This document shows positions 13,401-23,579 of a DNA stretch of 64,000 nt, one piece after another (the first letter of the stretch is position 1; each line of letters begins with the position of its first letter). The position numbers were made by a program, and so were the translations under genes. The stretch is from NCBI RefSeq assembly GCF_016859285.1, contig NC_053414.1, positions 3,281,517 to 3,345,516 on the forward strand. The letters are read 5' to 3'. The notes beneath the pieces are model-generated. The model saw only the letters and a program-made list of their open reading frames with translations. It ran no database searches and was not told the DNA's origin. The stretch comes from Xiphias gladius (Eukaryota > Chordata > Actinopteri > Istiophoriformes > Xiphiidae).

Positions 13401-16400
13401 TCCAACATGAAAATTCCCCCCTTTCACAAAGCCAGGTCCATAAAGACCTGGCTGTACAGAGCCCTGACCTCAACCCAATCCAACACCTTTGGGATGAACC
13501 GGCTCACAGACTGTGAGCCAGACTTTGTCACCAAACACCACTTTTGGACCTCACTGATTGGACACTTCTAGCACATGCAAAATAAATAAAAAATTTTTGG
13601 AAGTTCACCTGAGCCTCTCCACATCTCGGCCAGGTAGCAATCGCCCTCACCGGGCTCCTTGCAGAGCTCCACCACATCTCTGCACAGCGTCTCCGGCGTG
13701 ATGGGAACCTCGCTGAAGAGCTGGTCATTGTTGCTGAGGTACACGGTGAGGAACATCTACAAAGACAGAGCAGATACACCATAAAAATATGGGAGTGTTT
13801 ATATCAAGCATCCAGGGTTCCTATAGTAATCCATTTATTCCTTTGCCCTGTGTTAGGCAAATGGCTGTTGCAGCATTTCCAACACCTGGATGAACACGAC
13901 ATCTCTCCAAACTCCCAAACCTTGTTAACAACAATTAAAAGTAACACGTTCTCACATCAGATTTATTGAGAAAACGACTCTGATGTAAAGTTTGGGGGAA
14001 CTTTGATATTTCAGGAACAGCTGTTGTGTTTGTCTGTCTGAAAATCAGAAGCCAAACCCAGTGACAGTCGAGCTTTTGACCAAGTTAATGACTGATGTGA
14101 AGGAATAGTTCATGCTGGTGCCTGATTGAAGGAGAGAACGGAATCATCTGCTATACAGCTCACAGTACGCTTAAAAAATAGTTGGCAGCAAAATCCATGT
14201 ATCCATGATTTGTTTAAAATTGTCAAAATGCAAAAGACACAGGTAAGGTCCTTTAACAGATTTTGCTGATTGGTAAACCAGTATGTGATGTGATGCACTC
14301 AGCCCACAGTCACGTTAAAAACAAAAACCTGCCTTCCTCACCTTTATGGCAGCTTTCTGTGCTATTTAAGACCATAACAGATATTTGTGGACATAACTCC
14401 CATGATGCATTGGGCCATCTGTTACTCCAGCAGGGTATCTGCTGTCAGGCCCAGAGCCAGATCGCCTCTCACAGCCCGCCAACCTGCACGGAGGCACAGT
14501 TCTGCGTTTTCCAGCCTGTATTTATCCTGTGAAGGTGGTAACGAGTGATGACTTGCTCAAAGGCTCGGCGGCGGCGGCTGCTGAGCTCCTTCCACAGTTC
14601 GCTGTGGAGGATTTGAACCTTCTGAGCTGGTTTTCTCTGGTTCCTCTACCGCTGTCGTCAGCCCTCGTCTCATCGCTGTCTTCACCTCGTTCCACTCGGC
14701 CTGATCTGAAAAATGAGCTGCCTGCTTCGACCTTTATGTCGGGCTTTGATGAACAGCGCTCACGGAGCACAGTCTTACTGCAGCGTCATTAGCATGCAGA
14801 TTTTGTCGGCTGTTGCTGAAGGAGAAATGAAGCTTCAGTGAGAAAGAGCTAAAAAAAACAAACAAACAAAGAAAACCCCAACACAGCAGATACTGCTGAT
14901 GCACCAGTAAATAAAGACGAGGAAAAAAGGGCGTTGGGATCAAGTCTATCACTTTGTTGTCGTGGAAAACAGATAAAATGCCTCACTGACATGACTCTAA
15001 ACCGACCGCTGGTGTTCCAGAGGGTCCAGTAAATTGACTTTCATGGTTTCTAAAGACGTGAAAGTGCAGGTACTTGTGCATTCAGCCCCTTCTGTCCTTA
15101 GTCATTCTTCTCTTTTTTGCCCTCATTCTGTCTCTGAGCTGGCTCCATCTACAAACCCAAAAAAAAATCTGTTTTCTTTTCACAACAATGAAAGTATTGT
15201 CAGTATAGTGAGAAATCCCATTGAGTACTTTCATCACTCCTTTTTTAAATACAAAAAGGAGTGATGAAACAGAGAAGCTCAGAGAAGTTAACAGTCACAA
15301 AGGCAATGCTAACTCGCAGATACGTTTTCCAAGGCCACTGGGTGCTGGATGAAAAGTCAGATGATTACCAAAGAGATTTTACTTCGTTCTGAGCGAGAAC
15401 GTGAATGTCTGAACCAAATTTCATGGCAATCTTCAGAATAGCTGTTGAGATATTTAATTCAAAGCTACAAATGCCAACGTCACGGTGACACTAGAGGAGA
15501 AGTCAGGGGATCACCAGTCATTAGGATTCATCTTCTGGGAACCATGACAGTCTGCAGAAAATATTGCACCAATCCATGTGGTTGGGGTCACGGTAGTTTA
15601 CTAGATAAATGGAGTAATTTGTCAAAAATTTTAAGTTGTGTAAAGTATTGGACAAATGAAAACTGGATTCTGAGATCATTTCACCAAAGAAGTGAAAACT
15701 CTGACCTGCCGCTGGCCAAGTCATGGGAGCAGTCAAGTGGTGGACCGACCAACTTCCATACAGCCACACCTGTAGCATGGCTAAAAGTGACTGATCTGAA
15801 CCTCACTCATTAATTCTACATCTTTTGAGTTGATTCTTTCAAGTCACTGTTTTCTAATGTGTTCAGAATTTTGACAAAGGATTATGAAGTGAATTTATTT
15901 AGGAATTGGATGCGTGACTATTAGAGAGAGGTTAATTTGGAGCTAATTTGTTGTATTTCTGAGAATTCTGAGAAATTACTCACTTGAAGGGAGTCGGTAA
16001 AGAATCTGGCAGAGAGTTTGCTGTTCGGGCCTTTGGAACGAGTACAAAGAGTCATGATCAAAGAGCTTAAACAGCCAGCTGAAAGCTTTCGGCTGCCAGT
16101 TTTTAAAACAGCATTCTGGGTTAAACGCTGAATGTTTCTCTTTTTAAGTCCCAGTTACTCTGGGAAAGGTTTTTTAAGGTAACGTTCACTTTGTCAGCGC
16201 CGTCCTGGTTCACATCCACGCTAAAAGGTTAGCAGACAGCCGCGGCAGACTCGGAGCTGCTCAACTGCAGTAGCCGGAGATGAAGCGCCACATCCGAAAA
16301 GGGCGGCATTTAGCACGAAGGCCCATTAGTTGGTCTGCAGAGGTGGCTCATGGGAGATTTCTCATGCTGCTGTTACAGCTCAAATAACCAATGTTCCCAT

Positions 16401-19400
16401 CAACAGAAAATCAAAGTAAACAAGAAATCATTTATTCTCCCCACTGTAAATAGTAAAAAGAAATAACAGAGGCTGGAAATGAAGCCGTGACAGAGATGAA
16501 CCAGCGTCAGTGGGAAACAGCTGTCCTGCCGTCCTACATGCGGCTCTGAAGGAAAACTGGAGCGCGCCTGTCTTCCCTCAGGTTCGTGCAGATGAAGTGG
16601 GTCACTGCCGCCAGTCACCAAACTGAGGTCGACCCGGAAACGCCGCAGCCAATCACAGCCTGAGGACGCGAGGCCGTCTGTCCCTCGGGACGACAGCAGG
16701 GAGGAGGAGTGAGACCTCCCGTCGTCAGCGGGGCTGGTTATAGACCTCAATATGTCCTGAGTGAGGCGTCTGTGCTAAAAAAAATCAGGTTATACTGGGG
16801 TATTGTAGAAGGGAGATCTGGTGTCAGTGCCAGAACAGGGTGTCACAGGACCTGGTATCCAGGTCTTTTCCAGAGTGTATTCAGACAAGCTTTCAGTCTC
16901 AAATGCATTCTGAGTGAGCACTTGTGATTAAGGCTAAAACGATTTGCCAATTAATCGATTCTTCCGTCGGCAACTGTTTTGACAATCGATTCATCACTTT
17001 AAGTCACTTTTCAAAGTTAAAATGGCCCAAATTCTTCAGTTCCAGTTTCTCAAATGTGAGAATTTGCTGATTTTCTTTATCTAATGTGATAGTAAATTGA
17101 AAATCTTGTTCAGACAAAACAAGATATTTTAAGATGTTTCACAGGACAACAGGAAATTCTGATTTTTTTTTCACTATTTCACTATTTTCTGACATTTTAT
17201 AGACCAAAAGCCTAATCAATGGTGAAATTGATCAGCAGATTCATTGATAAGGAAAATAATTCTTAGTTGCAGCCCTTCTTATGATCATATTTCCCCATTT
17301 CTAACTGCCGGAGTTTTTCTTCGTGGTTTAATTTAGAAGGCCAACAAAGTCTGAACATAAAATATCACTTTGAATGTGGAGAATTTTAAGTCTGATTTGA
17401 GACAAAAGTTGGCATCATGTTAATGTGCTGACTGTGTGCATGTTGTTAATGGTCATAAAGACATATCTAACAGGTTTAAGTCGTTATGTTAACACTGGCA
17501 TATTAATACGCCAACTATGTATAAGACAGAGAGCCAACATGAAACCAGAACTTTCCGGTTCTATTCCAGAAGTAAGAAAACCTCATTCACAATCCAACTG
17601 ACATTTGGTAACGAGTCTAGTAATTAAAAATCCAGCCTGTCTCAACAGTCTGTCGTGTGGCTCGCTTCATATGTTTGTTGGTTTTTTTGAAAAACGGGGA
17701 GGTCCTGACGGCAGCTCTCTACGAGCACAGCGGCAGACATGTTTGAACTGCTGAAGGAATCAGACGTGCGGGCAGAGATTGGGAGGTCTGGGACGAGGCT
17801 ACGACTTAACCTAAAGGTGGTTTTACACTGAGTGCAAAGTGAACTGAGCCACTCGACTTCGCCATACCACTTTCTGTGGTTTCCTTTATCTCCGTCTCAT
17901 ACCATACCTTCACCTTTTACTGTATTATTGTGTATTATCACTTAATGTAGGCCTAATATAACATCAGTTTATTTTCTACCAAAAACGCTCTTATTTTGAA
18001 AAGCTTTACATTGAAGATCAGTTGACTTGTCGTGTTTAACCTGCTAAAACATTTGTAAAAGGAATGTAAAGAAAGACACGATCCAGTTGCATTATGGTAA
18101 ATGTAGGATCCAGTGTTTTTGGAGTCCAGACTACGTTGGGTTAAAATGTGTTTCTCCAAAATCCCAGTTTTAGAAGTCCAGTAATAAATCAGTGGAGCGA
18201 CCCTTTACGTTTTGCTTAAAGTTCATCTTATTTACAACATATGCAGAGGCTGAACGCTTCAGTCATTTGCGTAGTGTCATAAACGCCAGTGCCAGTCATT
18301 TCGTCGGGAGGAAGGAAGCTGCAATGAGACGTACAAGGCAGGCGCACCTGAGGGCGTCCCAGTGCACCTGTCTGTCAGTCAGTCAGCAGGCCGAGGCCTC
18401 GTTAAAACCCTGAGTCCGCAGCTCCTAATCCAGCCAGGAATTAGCACAGCGTCACGCCGCTTAATTCCGCCAGCCAGCCCACGACCCCCCGCTGCCGGGA
18501 AGGACGAAATTAATGATGCAGCGACTGTCTGAAAGACGTCAACAGCCTCTTCAAGACAATCACCCTGTAACACGCGAAACCCTAATCCTGTCACTGCTCA
18601 GTCAACTAGTATGCCTCTGTTTTAATTAACAACTGGCATTTCGTTACTGTCGTCTTGTAAGTTTCAGTTAATCAGAAACCTAATTCACTGAAACTCAATA
18701 CCAGGGGAGGGTATGGTACCTCGACACTTTTGTTGGTGCAGACTGAAACGTGTACGTAGCGACAAGTGTCAAAAACTGTCAAGCACTGAGAGCTGATGTC
18801 CAATGTCCGCTCAGATTTTGTGATCTTCACTTATTCTTTCTATGGACAGTTTGCAATTTAAATCATAATTCTGCAAAATTTTATACTATTTTTCAGGTAC
18901 AGTTGTTGCAGAGATTCTTGAGTTTAGACATCATTTATCATCTGAGTGCTTTGGCGTCTCTTGTTCAATTAAATGCCAGAAAACAGCGTAGCTTTTTGCA
19001 ACTGCGCTGAAATTTAGGTAATTATTTGACACTTGTATTAAAAAAACATCCAGCCCTAGTGAGAATTAATTTAATTTAATTTAATTCTAGCGCTACAATA
19101 ACAAAGCTGCAAAACAATTGGTAATTGTGTCTACACGATTAAATCAACGTTATTAAGATCTGTAACGGTGACTTTTCGATTGGAATTATTCAGTTTAAGT
19201 GGAAAAAAATTGTTTTGACGTTAAGGAGGCAACACGCAGACCAGAGTTTGGCCAGAACAAAGACTGAACTGACGGAAAATATCAATTTAACTCACAGTAC
19301 AATGAATGATTAATGTTTTAATTCAGTCCCGGGGTCTGTTCTATTTCTGCTCGGGGAAACGCGGTGGCAGCTGGTACGCGGCAGGTCACATCCAAAATGT

Positions 19401-22400
19401 TTTGAAGGCGGCGTGGACAGCCGGAGCCATATGGCCGACACCGTCACGTGACGCACCAGTATTGGATTAACGAGACGTGTGCACACACACACACACACAC
19501 ACACACACTCGCACGCCAAACACATGGCCCTAAACCCCCGCCTGCTGTTCAGGACACTACCACAGTCAACAACATCAACACAGGAGGCTTCTGAAACCAG
19601 GAACGCTTACTGATCGGCTGCCAGCTATTTGTTAAATTCATATATTAGGATAATTCACACACACGGTGTTTCTCAGCAGGAGTTTGACTAGTTTCCTGTA
19701 CCGGGGCTCATGGTAACTAACGGGCCAGTTTTTCGGGCTCTCCTGTGTGTTTTAGACAAACTTTGAGGAGTCAGAGGTCTCCATTTAAAAAGAATGAACC
19801 AACAGTCAATAAAGACCCGGTAAAACAGGGTCCCTGAAGTCTGCCCAGTTCATATGAGATGCTGTATGTCTGGGGAAGAAGGCATCACATTTAACCCCGA
19901 GGAACTGCCGCAGTCTGCCCCGCAGTGACCTTGCACGTGGTTTATTAATATAGTATCGCAATGGATTTCTCCACGCGGAAAAATCTTGTTATCTGTACTC
20001 CTGCTTTGAGATCGGTTGTGTAGTTCGCGCGCCTTCGCGTCAGCACGAAAGCCTGGGACATTCAAACCTTTTTTTTGACTTTAGGTGTGAAAAACCCCCT
20101 TGAGAAGCCCCACAAGCAGCGAGGCTCCGGCAACAGGAACCCCCCCTCTCGGTTTTCTGGTGTGAAGTGAGCAGTGCAGCCTTGCAGGGCTGCTAGCGTG
20201 GCTGTGCTGAGACAAACGCCGCGAACGCTGGAACAAAGTGTCTCGTTTTACTGAGGCGTGAATGTCAGCATCAGGCCGTTATTGCACATGAACACGAATG
20301 TTAGAACTTCCCTGCCTCAGTTCCTCATCCCCTGAGGAACACTAAAATAATAGTGTTCCTGTATGACCTTGGACAGCGTGTGTGTGTGTGTGTGTGTGTG
20401 TTTCTGGTCACTGTGGCAACAGTTACTAGGCAGCACGGCGAGCTGCGCGGAGCCCTGCCTGGAAGACGATGAGGACGCAGTGTAACCATCAGGGTGTGCT
20501 GCATTTTAAAGGAAGCCTGTGTGAAACATTTAGGGAAATCGTTCTGCCGTTCGAGTCACGAGCAGGTCTGAAAACCACGCAGGCTCTCAAACTGAAGGAC
20601 ACGCACACACACACACACACACTCACACACACACTCACAGATCTGCAACGCCGTCGGGTTTGTGAGTAATTCGGTTTTTCTGTCGGAAAAACTCTGCCCG
20701 AAGCGAACGGCATGGAAATCATTCTGCGGAAGGTAGAGTTTCCTGTCTGAGTAACGATAAAAACGTCTGTAAACACTGATGCTGGTGAGAGAAGTTCACT
20801 TCTCCCTCGTCGTGCTCCTTCCTCAAAAAGACCTTCCTCCTCCTCCTCCTCATCATGTTCCTGTCTCTTTTATTATTTAACACACAAGGGGAAGGTAACT
20901 GACCACAGCAGCAGATCTCTGCAGCTGAAACGCACTGACTTTGAAGATGTTTAAGCCATTTTGCCTCCACTGGCAAGTTCACACCTCCGCAGATTTGCTT
21001 CGCTGCCGTGTGTAATTCCTGCGATCACAAACGATTCTACTCAAATGATTTTACTTCCTGAAACTCTGCCGTCGTAACTGTCGGTGTGACCGAGCCGCTC
21101 AGACCGCTGACCCAGACAAGACGCCGTGACCTCGGGCTCAGTTTTAAATGCAGCTCCTGTCACCTTTTACTTCAGCAGCTCTGCTCGTCACTGGAAAATA
21201 CAACTGGGTCCTTTTTTTGTGATTTAAATATTTCATCGCAGTTCCGCGATAGTTTTATTTGCGTTTCCTGTTTGACTCGGCAGTGAAGGAGGAGAACGCA
21301 TCAGTTCACTGGGTCTGGACAAACGTGGAAGGTCTTTGAGTTCACTAAAATAAACCACTAATAAAAACTGCAAGCAGAAGTTTAAATGACTAGGACCGCC
21401 ATCATGGTTACTTCTGTCAGTTATTTTCTTGATTAATAAATTAATCATTTGCTCCATTAAATGTAAGAAAATAGTAAAAAGAAAGAAAAAATTAGTCCCG
21501 AACCCTCAGGTAACATCTTCATCTTTATTTTGTCTGACAAAAGTCCAGAAACTAAAGATATTTAGTTTAATATTTAAAGAAGAACACCAGCAAATTCTGC
21601 CACTTTTACAAAATGAATGGCGGAAACAATTATTTGATCATCGAGATAGTCGCCGATCGGTATTATAAAATGTTTGGCATCGTTAGAGACTCTCGGCAGG
21701 GAGAGACAGAACAGACCAGGGAAGAGAGAGGGGTGCGACAAAGGTCCAGATACAGACCAGGACGTCACTCTGATCCACCGGGACTAAAGCCCAAAAGGTC
21801 AGACTGGTCAGAAGCGGAGGAAAAGGTCAACGAGGAGAGGGCCTCCATTCAAAGTGAACACAATGGTACAATGGTGCTGTTCCGTTATGAGTGGTGATAT
21901 AACCGGAGCTGATCTCAGAGCGTCCGGCCGTGACGAGGAGGGTCTGCTGTGTTTCACTGCTGCGGGTCACAAACAGAAACCTGAGAACCGTTTCCCTTCT
22001 CCTCTCAGATTTTTATCTCGTGCCACCTGGGGTCACTCAGAGGAACATTTGACCCGTCCGACCTCTGACCTCCTGTAATGTCACTGATTCGGGAAGCGTA
22101 GTTTATGTGGGCTGCCGGTTGTCTTTATTTTGTGATCTCGCCTTAATGTTCGTTAGGAAGGTTTAGTTGTTGTAACGTTTTCTTTGACTGCGTTGGGCTA
22201 AATTTCCCACTCGGACCTGTTCCTTTTGTCGTGTTGGCCCCTTATTTATGTCACATCATATCTCTTGTCATACGTCCACAATCTGTCTCTGTTACCGTTG
22301 GGATTCTGGGAACACACGGGGCATCGCATGGATCCGGGACTCGTCCTCTGCTTTTTCCCGTTGCAATTTGTGGGAAGTGTGTTACACGGTTTAAGTCTCT

Positions 22401-23579
22401 TCCGTTTGGCAGATTTTTCTTTTGTGTGTGTGTGTGTGTGTGTGCACCTTCTAACGGCCGCAGAGCAGCGTCAAAGCCGACGGGCCTGTTACCAGTGGCA
22501 GCAGGAGCAGAGGTGTAACGCTACCAACGTGCCGGGAGAGCGGCAGGAGGGCGACTGGGTCGATTAGATCAAAAGCCAAACGGCTACACTCATGTTCCAG
22601 CCACTGAGTATAAAGTTTTTTAGGGTTTTACTGAGCTAAAATCCTAGAAATTAAGCTTTCGATTATTCGTGAGAGGTGCAAACTACACAAGTCCGTAGAC
22701 AGGATTTTAGAAATACTGATGTCTGGGGTCGCGGTTCCCCGGTGCACCCACTCATGCCTTCTTCTTTCATTTGTTCAGCTAAGTTTTTTTTAAGTTATAT
22801 TTTCTGTACATTTTATTCCTGAACATAAAAGGTGCAAATGCAGTTTTAAAGCTAAGCAGAGACCGATACTGTCTACATTTATTTATTTCTCCTAAATGCT
22901 GTCAAATTTAAGTTCCCCAAGTTTAAACAAGTAGGAAAAAAAACTGGAATCATCTGATAAAATATGTGTCTAACAAAACTGTACAATGCAAAGTCTCCCT
23001 CGGCTCCTAAATTTCTAAGAAAAGAGAAGAAAAAATCCGAAGAACCGACCTCAGGCCATCAGCTACAGACCTGGAGCCAGCGCAGAAACTGGTCACACCG
23101 CAGTCCGTGACTACACAAGCCCAGAAGCGTCTCCCCAGAAGGTTAAAGGTGCATTAATCGCAGCTTAATCTGCACACAGCCCTTAATTTAACACGGACCG
23201 GAACTCCATTCGATGGATTCAGTTCAGACGGGGATTAAAACCAAAAAACCGAAACCTGAAATCAGCACTGGAAGTGCAGAATCCGGCCCGTGCAGGCCCG
23301 TATCGGGGCATTTGATCCATGTAAGACAGTTCTTCCGTCGACATTTCACCTGAAACTTAAAGTGCGGAGGTTAAGGGCTGGAAATGTGTAGAATCGAGGG
23401 GGTCTGTTCTGGTAGCACCGCGGAAATGACTGAAAATCACAACACGCTTCGGTCACTGGCCCCGAGGACGGTGCCGGTTTCTCGCGGACAGTTACAGACG
23501 AGACCCCCCGTATGACCGGACGGAGAGCAGCAACGCGATGTGTCCATTCACCGAGCGGCTCTACACTCACCGGCATCAT
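1237..23579 (-). CDS. tp53bp2: tp53bp2 (ASPP2), apoptosis-stimulating p53-binding protein 2; 3' end outside the window
   Basis: Spliced gene on the minus strand. Coding exons are 23571-23579, 13609-13756, 13043-13156, 11207-11283, 10625-10726, 9568-9757, 7163-7371, 5870-6034, 5370-5589, 5052-5174, 4548-4654, 3476-3872, 2522-3300, 2254-2391, 1655-1788 and 1237-1403. All have GT-AG borders and phases agree throughout, giving about 1,026 codons; human ASPP2 is about 1,128 aa and the missing part fits the SH3 end. Order of parts: ubiquitin-like N-terminal domain (about 1-90), glutamine-rich coiled coil (about 117-338), proline-rich centre, PPPPY motif, RVKF motif, ankyrin repeats. In the known family ASPP2 binds p53 and PP1 and promotes apoptotic promoter choice. 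ASPP2 is preferred over ASPP1 because of FLTVYLSNN near the start and [18 protein letters not shown] in the ankyrins. Which teleost paralogue (a or b) cannot be told. Confidence 0.95.
1655..1788 (-). CDS. tp53bp2: tp53bp2 coding exon 15, ankyrin repeats
   Basis: Encodes [20 protein letters not shown] and [20 protein letters not shown] then DSDG, nearly the human sequence. TG at the donor plus G of the next exon makes the Trp codon (phase 2). Confidence 0.96.
2254..2391 (-). CDS. tp53bp2: tp53bp2 coding exon 14, PP1-docking motif and start of ankyrin domain
   Basis: Encodes [18 protein letters not shown], then [20 protein letters not shown] and [12 protein letters not shown] is the canonical PP1-docking motif of ASPP1 and ASPP2 (iASPP is known to differ). 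46 codons, phase 0 at both ends. Confidence 0.95.
2522..3300 (-). CDS. tp53bp2: tp53bp2 coding exon 13, large proline-rich exon with PPPPY motif
   Basis: Longest exon, 779 bp. It carries [64 protein letters not shown] and [11 protein letters not shown]. The last is the PPxY-type motif that in human ASPP2 docks WW domains such as that of YAP1. The middle, rich in acidic and proline residues, is poorly conserved. Ends VTVPP in phase 0. Confidence 0.95.
3476..3872 (-). CDS. tp53bp2: tp53bp2 coding exon 12, proline-rich region
   Basis: The acceptor was set at TTAAG|GCC because phase 0 from exon 11 then yields [20 protein letters not shown], like human AKVPPPVPTKPK; an AG seven bases further in would break the frame. 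Later blocks [17 protein letters not shown] and [20 protein letters not shown] are diagnostic of ASPP2. Donor GTGATG. Confidence 0.9.
4548..4654 (-). CDS. tp53bp2: tp53bp2 coding exon 11
   Basis: Encodes [20 protein letters not shown] then [16 protein letters not shown]. The last part matches human SSEDILRDAQ. Acceptor TCCTGTAG, donor GTACCA, ends in phase 0. Confidence 0.82.
5052..5174 (-). CDS. tp53bp2: tp53bp2 coding exon 10, serine-rich linker
   Basis: Open frame of 123 bp with acceptor CTTCGCAG and donor GTCAGT and matching phase 1 at both ends. It encodes a serine-rich stretch including [17 protein letters not shown] and [13 protein letters not shown] recall no clear human counterpart, so this may be a poorly conserved or alternatively used exon. 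Confidence 0.75.
5370..5589 (-). CDS. tp53bp2: tp53bp2 coding exon 9, proline-rich region
   Basis: Encodes [13 protein letters not shown], a block conserved with human ASPP2, followed by proline-rich [17 protein letters not shown] and [13 protein letters not shown]. Acceptor CCTCCAG, donor GTACTG, phase 1. Confidence 0.92.
5870..6034 (-). CDS. tp53bp2: tp53bp2 coding exon 8, end of coiled coil
   Basis: Encodes [40 protein letters not shown] and [15 protein letters not shown], almost the human sequence. 55 codons exactly, phase 0 on both sides; donor GTGAGT. Confidence 0.94.
7163..7371 (-). CDS. tp53bp2: tp53bp2 coding exon 7, coiled coil with Pro/His insert
   Basis: Encodes [20 protein letters not shown] then [18 protein letters not shown], a proline- and histidine-rich insert ([12 protein letters not shown]), and [12 protein letters not shown]. 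Human ASPP2 has a shorter polar stretch in place of the proline-histidine insert. Donor GTCAGA. Confidence 0.92.
7400..7510. repeat. Probable interspersed repeat fragment (GCCGATACCAATACC type)
   Basis: The stretch around CAGTGCCGATACCAATACCA resembles a repeat that recurs at 9,060-9,300 (CAGTGCCGATACC) within another tp53bp2 intron. Class not determined. Confidence 0.35.
9060..9300. repeat. Probable interspersed repeat, same family as 7,400-7,510
   Basis: Shares CTCAGTGCCGATACCA with the copy at 7.4 kb and contains GATACGCGATACGTAATACG near its other end. It lies in the intron between exons 6 and 7. No coding content. Confidence 0.35.
9568..9757 (-). CDS. tp53bp2: tp53bp2 coding exon 6, coiled coil with polyglutamine run
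   Basis: Encodes [13 protein letters not shown], eight glutamines written as a pure CAG run (plus strand CTG x8, 9695-9718), then [20 protein letters not shown] and [18 protein letters not shown]. The human protein has a shorter glutamine run here as I recall it. Donor GTCAGG, phase 1. Confidence 0.93.
10625..10726 (-). CDS. tp53bp2: tp53bp2 coding exon 5, start of coiled coil
   Basis: Encodes [18 protein letters not shown] then [15 protein letters not shown], close to human LTLAELQEMASRQQQQIEAQ. Exactly 34 codons, phase 0 at both ends. Confidence 0.92.
11060..11200. repeat. Teleost interspersed repeat fragment with GCTAAGCTAGGCTAA core
   Basis: The core GTGCTAAGCTAGGCTAAAC also occurs in every P module of the tRNA array at 40-61 kb. 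From memory this word marks a repeat common in percomorph introns. It ends next to tp53bp2 exon 4. Confidence 0.5.
11207..11283 (-). CDS. tp53bp2: tp53bp2 coding exon 4
   Basis: Short 77-bp exon coding a basic linker ending CLENG. The reading phase fixed by its neighbours (G|GT at the 5' side, phase 0 at the 3' side) leaves no stop. Human ASPP2 has a similar linker, RRKENG, just before the coiled coil. Conservation is weak, so the call rests mainly on splice sites and phase. Confidence 0.8.
11345..11540 (+). repeat. Interspersed repeat remnant
   Basis: Contains CCCAGACTTTAATATCACAA and GATGGATCGTTGTGAAATTT, resembling a teleost repeat I recall as 'cagactgaaatatctcaaca…'. A copy in the other orientation lies at 15,395-15,550. 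Confidence 0.45.
12335..12645. repeat. Interspersed repeat remnant, probably LINE-like 3' region
   Basis: Starts TTATTTATATAGCACTTTTC and later has AATACTCGGTCTCCCTTCAT, both words recalled from an abundant teleost repeat. No open reading frame survives. It lies in the intron between exons 3 and 4. Confidence 0.45.
13043..13156 (-). CDS. tp53bp2: tp53bp2 coding exon 3, ubiquitin-like domain, second half
   Basis: Encodes [17 protein letters not shown] followed by [19 protein letters not shown], aligned to human MFDVLQRFGSQRNEVRFFLR. Acceptor CCAACCAG, donor GTAAGA. Only 452 bp separate it from exon 2, and a Tc1-like remnant fills most of that intron. Confidence 0.92.
13231..13572 (+). mobile_element. 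Tc1/mariner-like DNA transposon remnant
   Basis: The left end CATGCCAAAAGTATGTGGACACC is the familiar terminal repeat type of teleost Tc1-like elements. Further in, one frame reads [13 protein letters not shown], the signature around the last catalytic residues of Tc1 transposases, and an adjacent frame reads [10 protein letters not shown]. The middle is deleted and the frame shifts between those blocks, so the copy is dead. It fills the intron between tp53bp2 exons 2 and 3. Confidence 0.8.
13609..13756 (-). CDS. tp53bp2: tp53bp2 coding exon 2, ubiquitin-like domain, first half
   Basis: Encodes [14 protein letters not shown] then [18 protein letters not shown] and [17 protein letters not shown], nearly the ASPP2 N-terminal ubiquitin-like (Ras-association-like) fold. 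Acceptor TTTGTAG, donor GTGAAC; ends in phase 1. Confidence 0.93.
15229..15269. repeat. Perfect 17-bp inverted repeat (hairpin)
   Basis: TTTCATCACTCCTTTTT at 15,229-15,245 is the exact reverse complement of 15,253-15,269, with a 7-nt loop. It might be the tip of a MITE or a chance foldback. Confidence 0.7.
15395..15550 (-). repeat. Interspersed repeat remnant, inverted copy of the 11,345 type
   Basis: Contains AATTTCATGGCAATCTTCAG and TGTTGAGATATTTAATTC, the reverse complement of the words seen in the copy at 11.3 kb. Class unknown. Confidence 0.4.
16929..17278 (-). mobile_element. MITE-like element ending TTAGTTGCAGCCC
   Basis: The right end reads AATTCTTAGTTGCAGCCCTT and the interior has AATCGATT motifs, TTTTCTGACATTTTATAGAC and CAGACAAAACAAGATATTTT. 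These are words of a very common teleost non-autonomous repeat with GGGCTGCAACTAA ends. The left end is decayed. Related pieces lie at 21,410-21,665, 28,646-28,745 and 32,320-32,405. Confidence 0.6.
18330..18580. promoter_or_regulatory. Candidate conserved non-coding element in tp53bp2 intron 1
   Basis: A repeat-free stretch packed with homeodomain-type cores: CTAATCCAGCC, GGAATTAGCAC, GCTTAATTCC and AAATTAATGATGCAGC. The balanced composition and dense TAAT/TAATCC sites are typical of developmental enhancers. No conservation data are available here, so this is a guess. Confidence 0.25.
19482..19508. repeat. (CA)n microsatellite
   Basis: Uninterrupted CA dinucleotides. Confidence 0.95.
20379..20401. 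repeat. (TG)n microsatellite
   Basis: Uninterrupted TG dinucleotides. Confidence 0.95.
20603..20637. repeat. (CA)n microsatellite with CT interruptions
   Basis: CA dinucleotides broken twice by CTCA. Confidence 0.9.
21410..21665 (+). mobile_element. MITE-like element, fragment of the TTAGTTGCAGCC family
   Basis: Contains GATTAATAAATTAATCATTT, TGTAAGAAAATAGT, TTTGTCTGACAAAAGTCCAG and ATTATTTGATCATCGAGATA in the order expected for the family seen at 16.9 kb, but in the opposite orientation. Both ends are decayed. Confidence 0.5.
22422..22444. repeat. (TG)n microsatellite
   Basis: Uninterrupted TG dinucleotides. Confidence 0.95.
23571..23579 (-). CDS. tp53bp2: tp53bp2 coding exon 1 (Met-Met-Pro)
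   Basis: On the minus strand ATG ATG CCG is followed directly by the donor GTGAGTG. Human ASPP2 also begins Met-Met-Pro-Met-Phe-Leu-Thr, and the next exon begins ATGTTCCTC (Met-Phe-Leu). The exon continues upstream as 5' UTR inside the CpG-rich segment. The transcription start is not determinable. Confidence 0.85.

Larger units (their letters stand above)
13757..23570 (-). other. tp53bp2: tp53bp2 intron 1 (about 9.8 kb)
   Basis: Lies between the Met-Met-Pro exon and the exon starting MFLTV. It holds the repeats listed separately, CA/TG microsatellites, and no exon I can support. The stretches 13,757-15,220, 15,560-16,920, 17,290-18,320, 18,600-19,480 and 21,670-23,450 show no recognised element. 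Confidence 0.8.
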
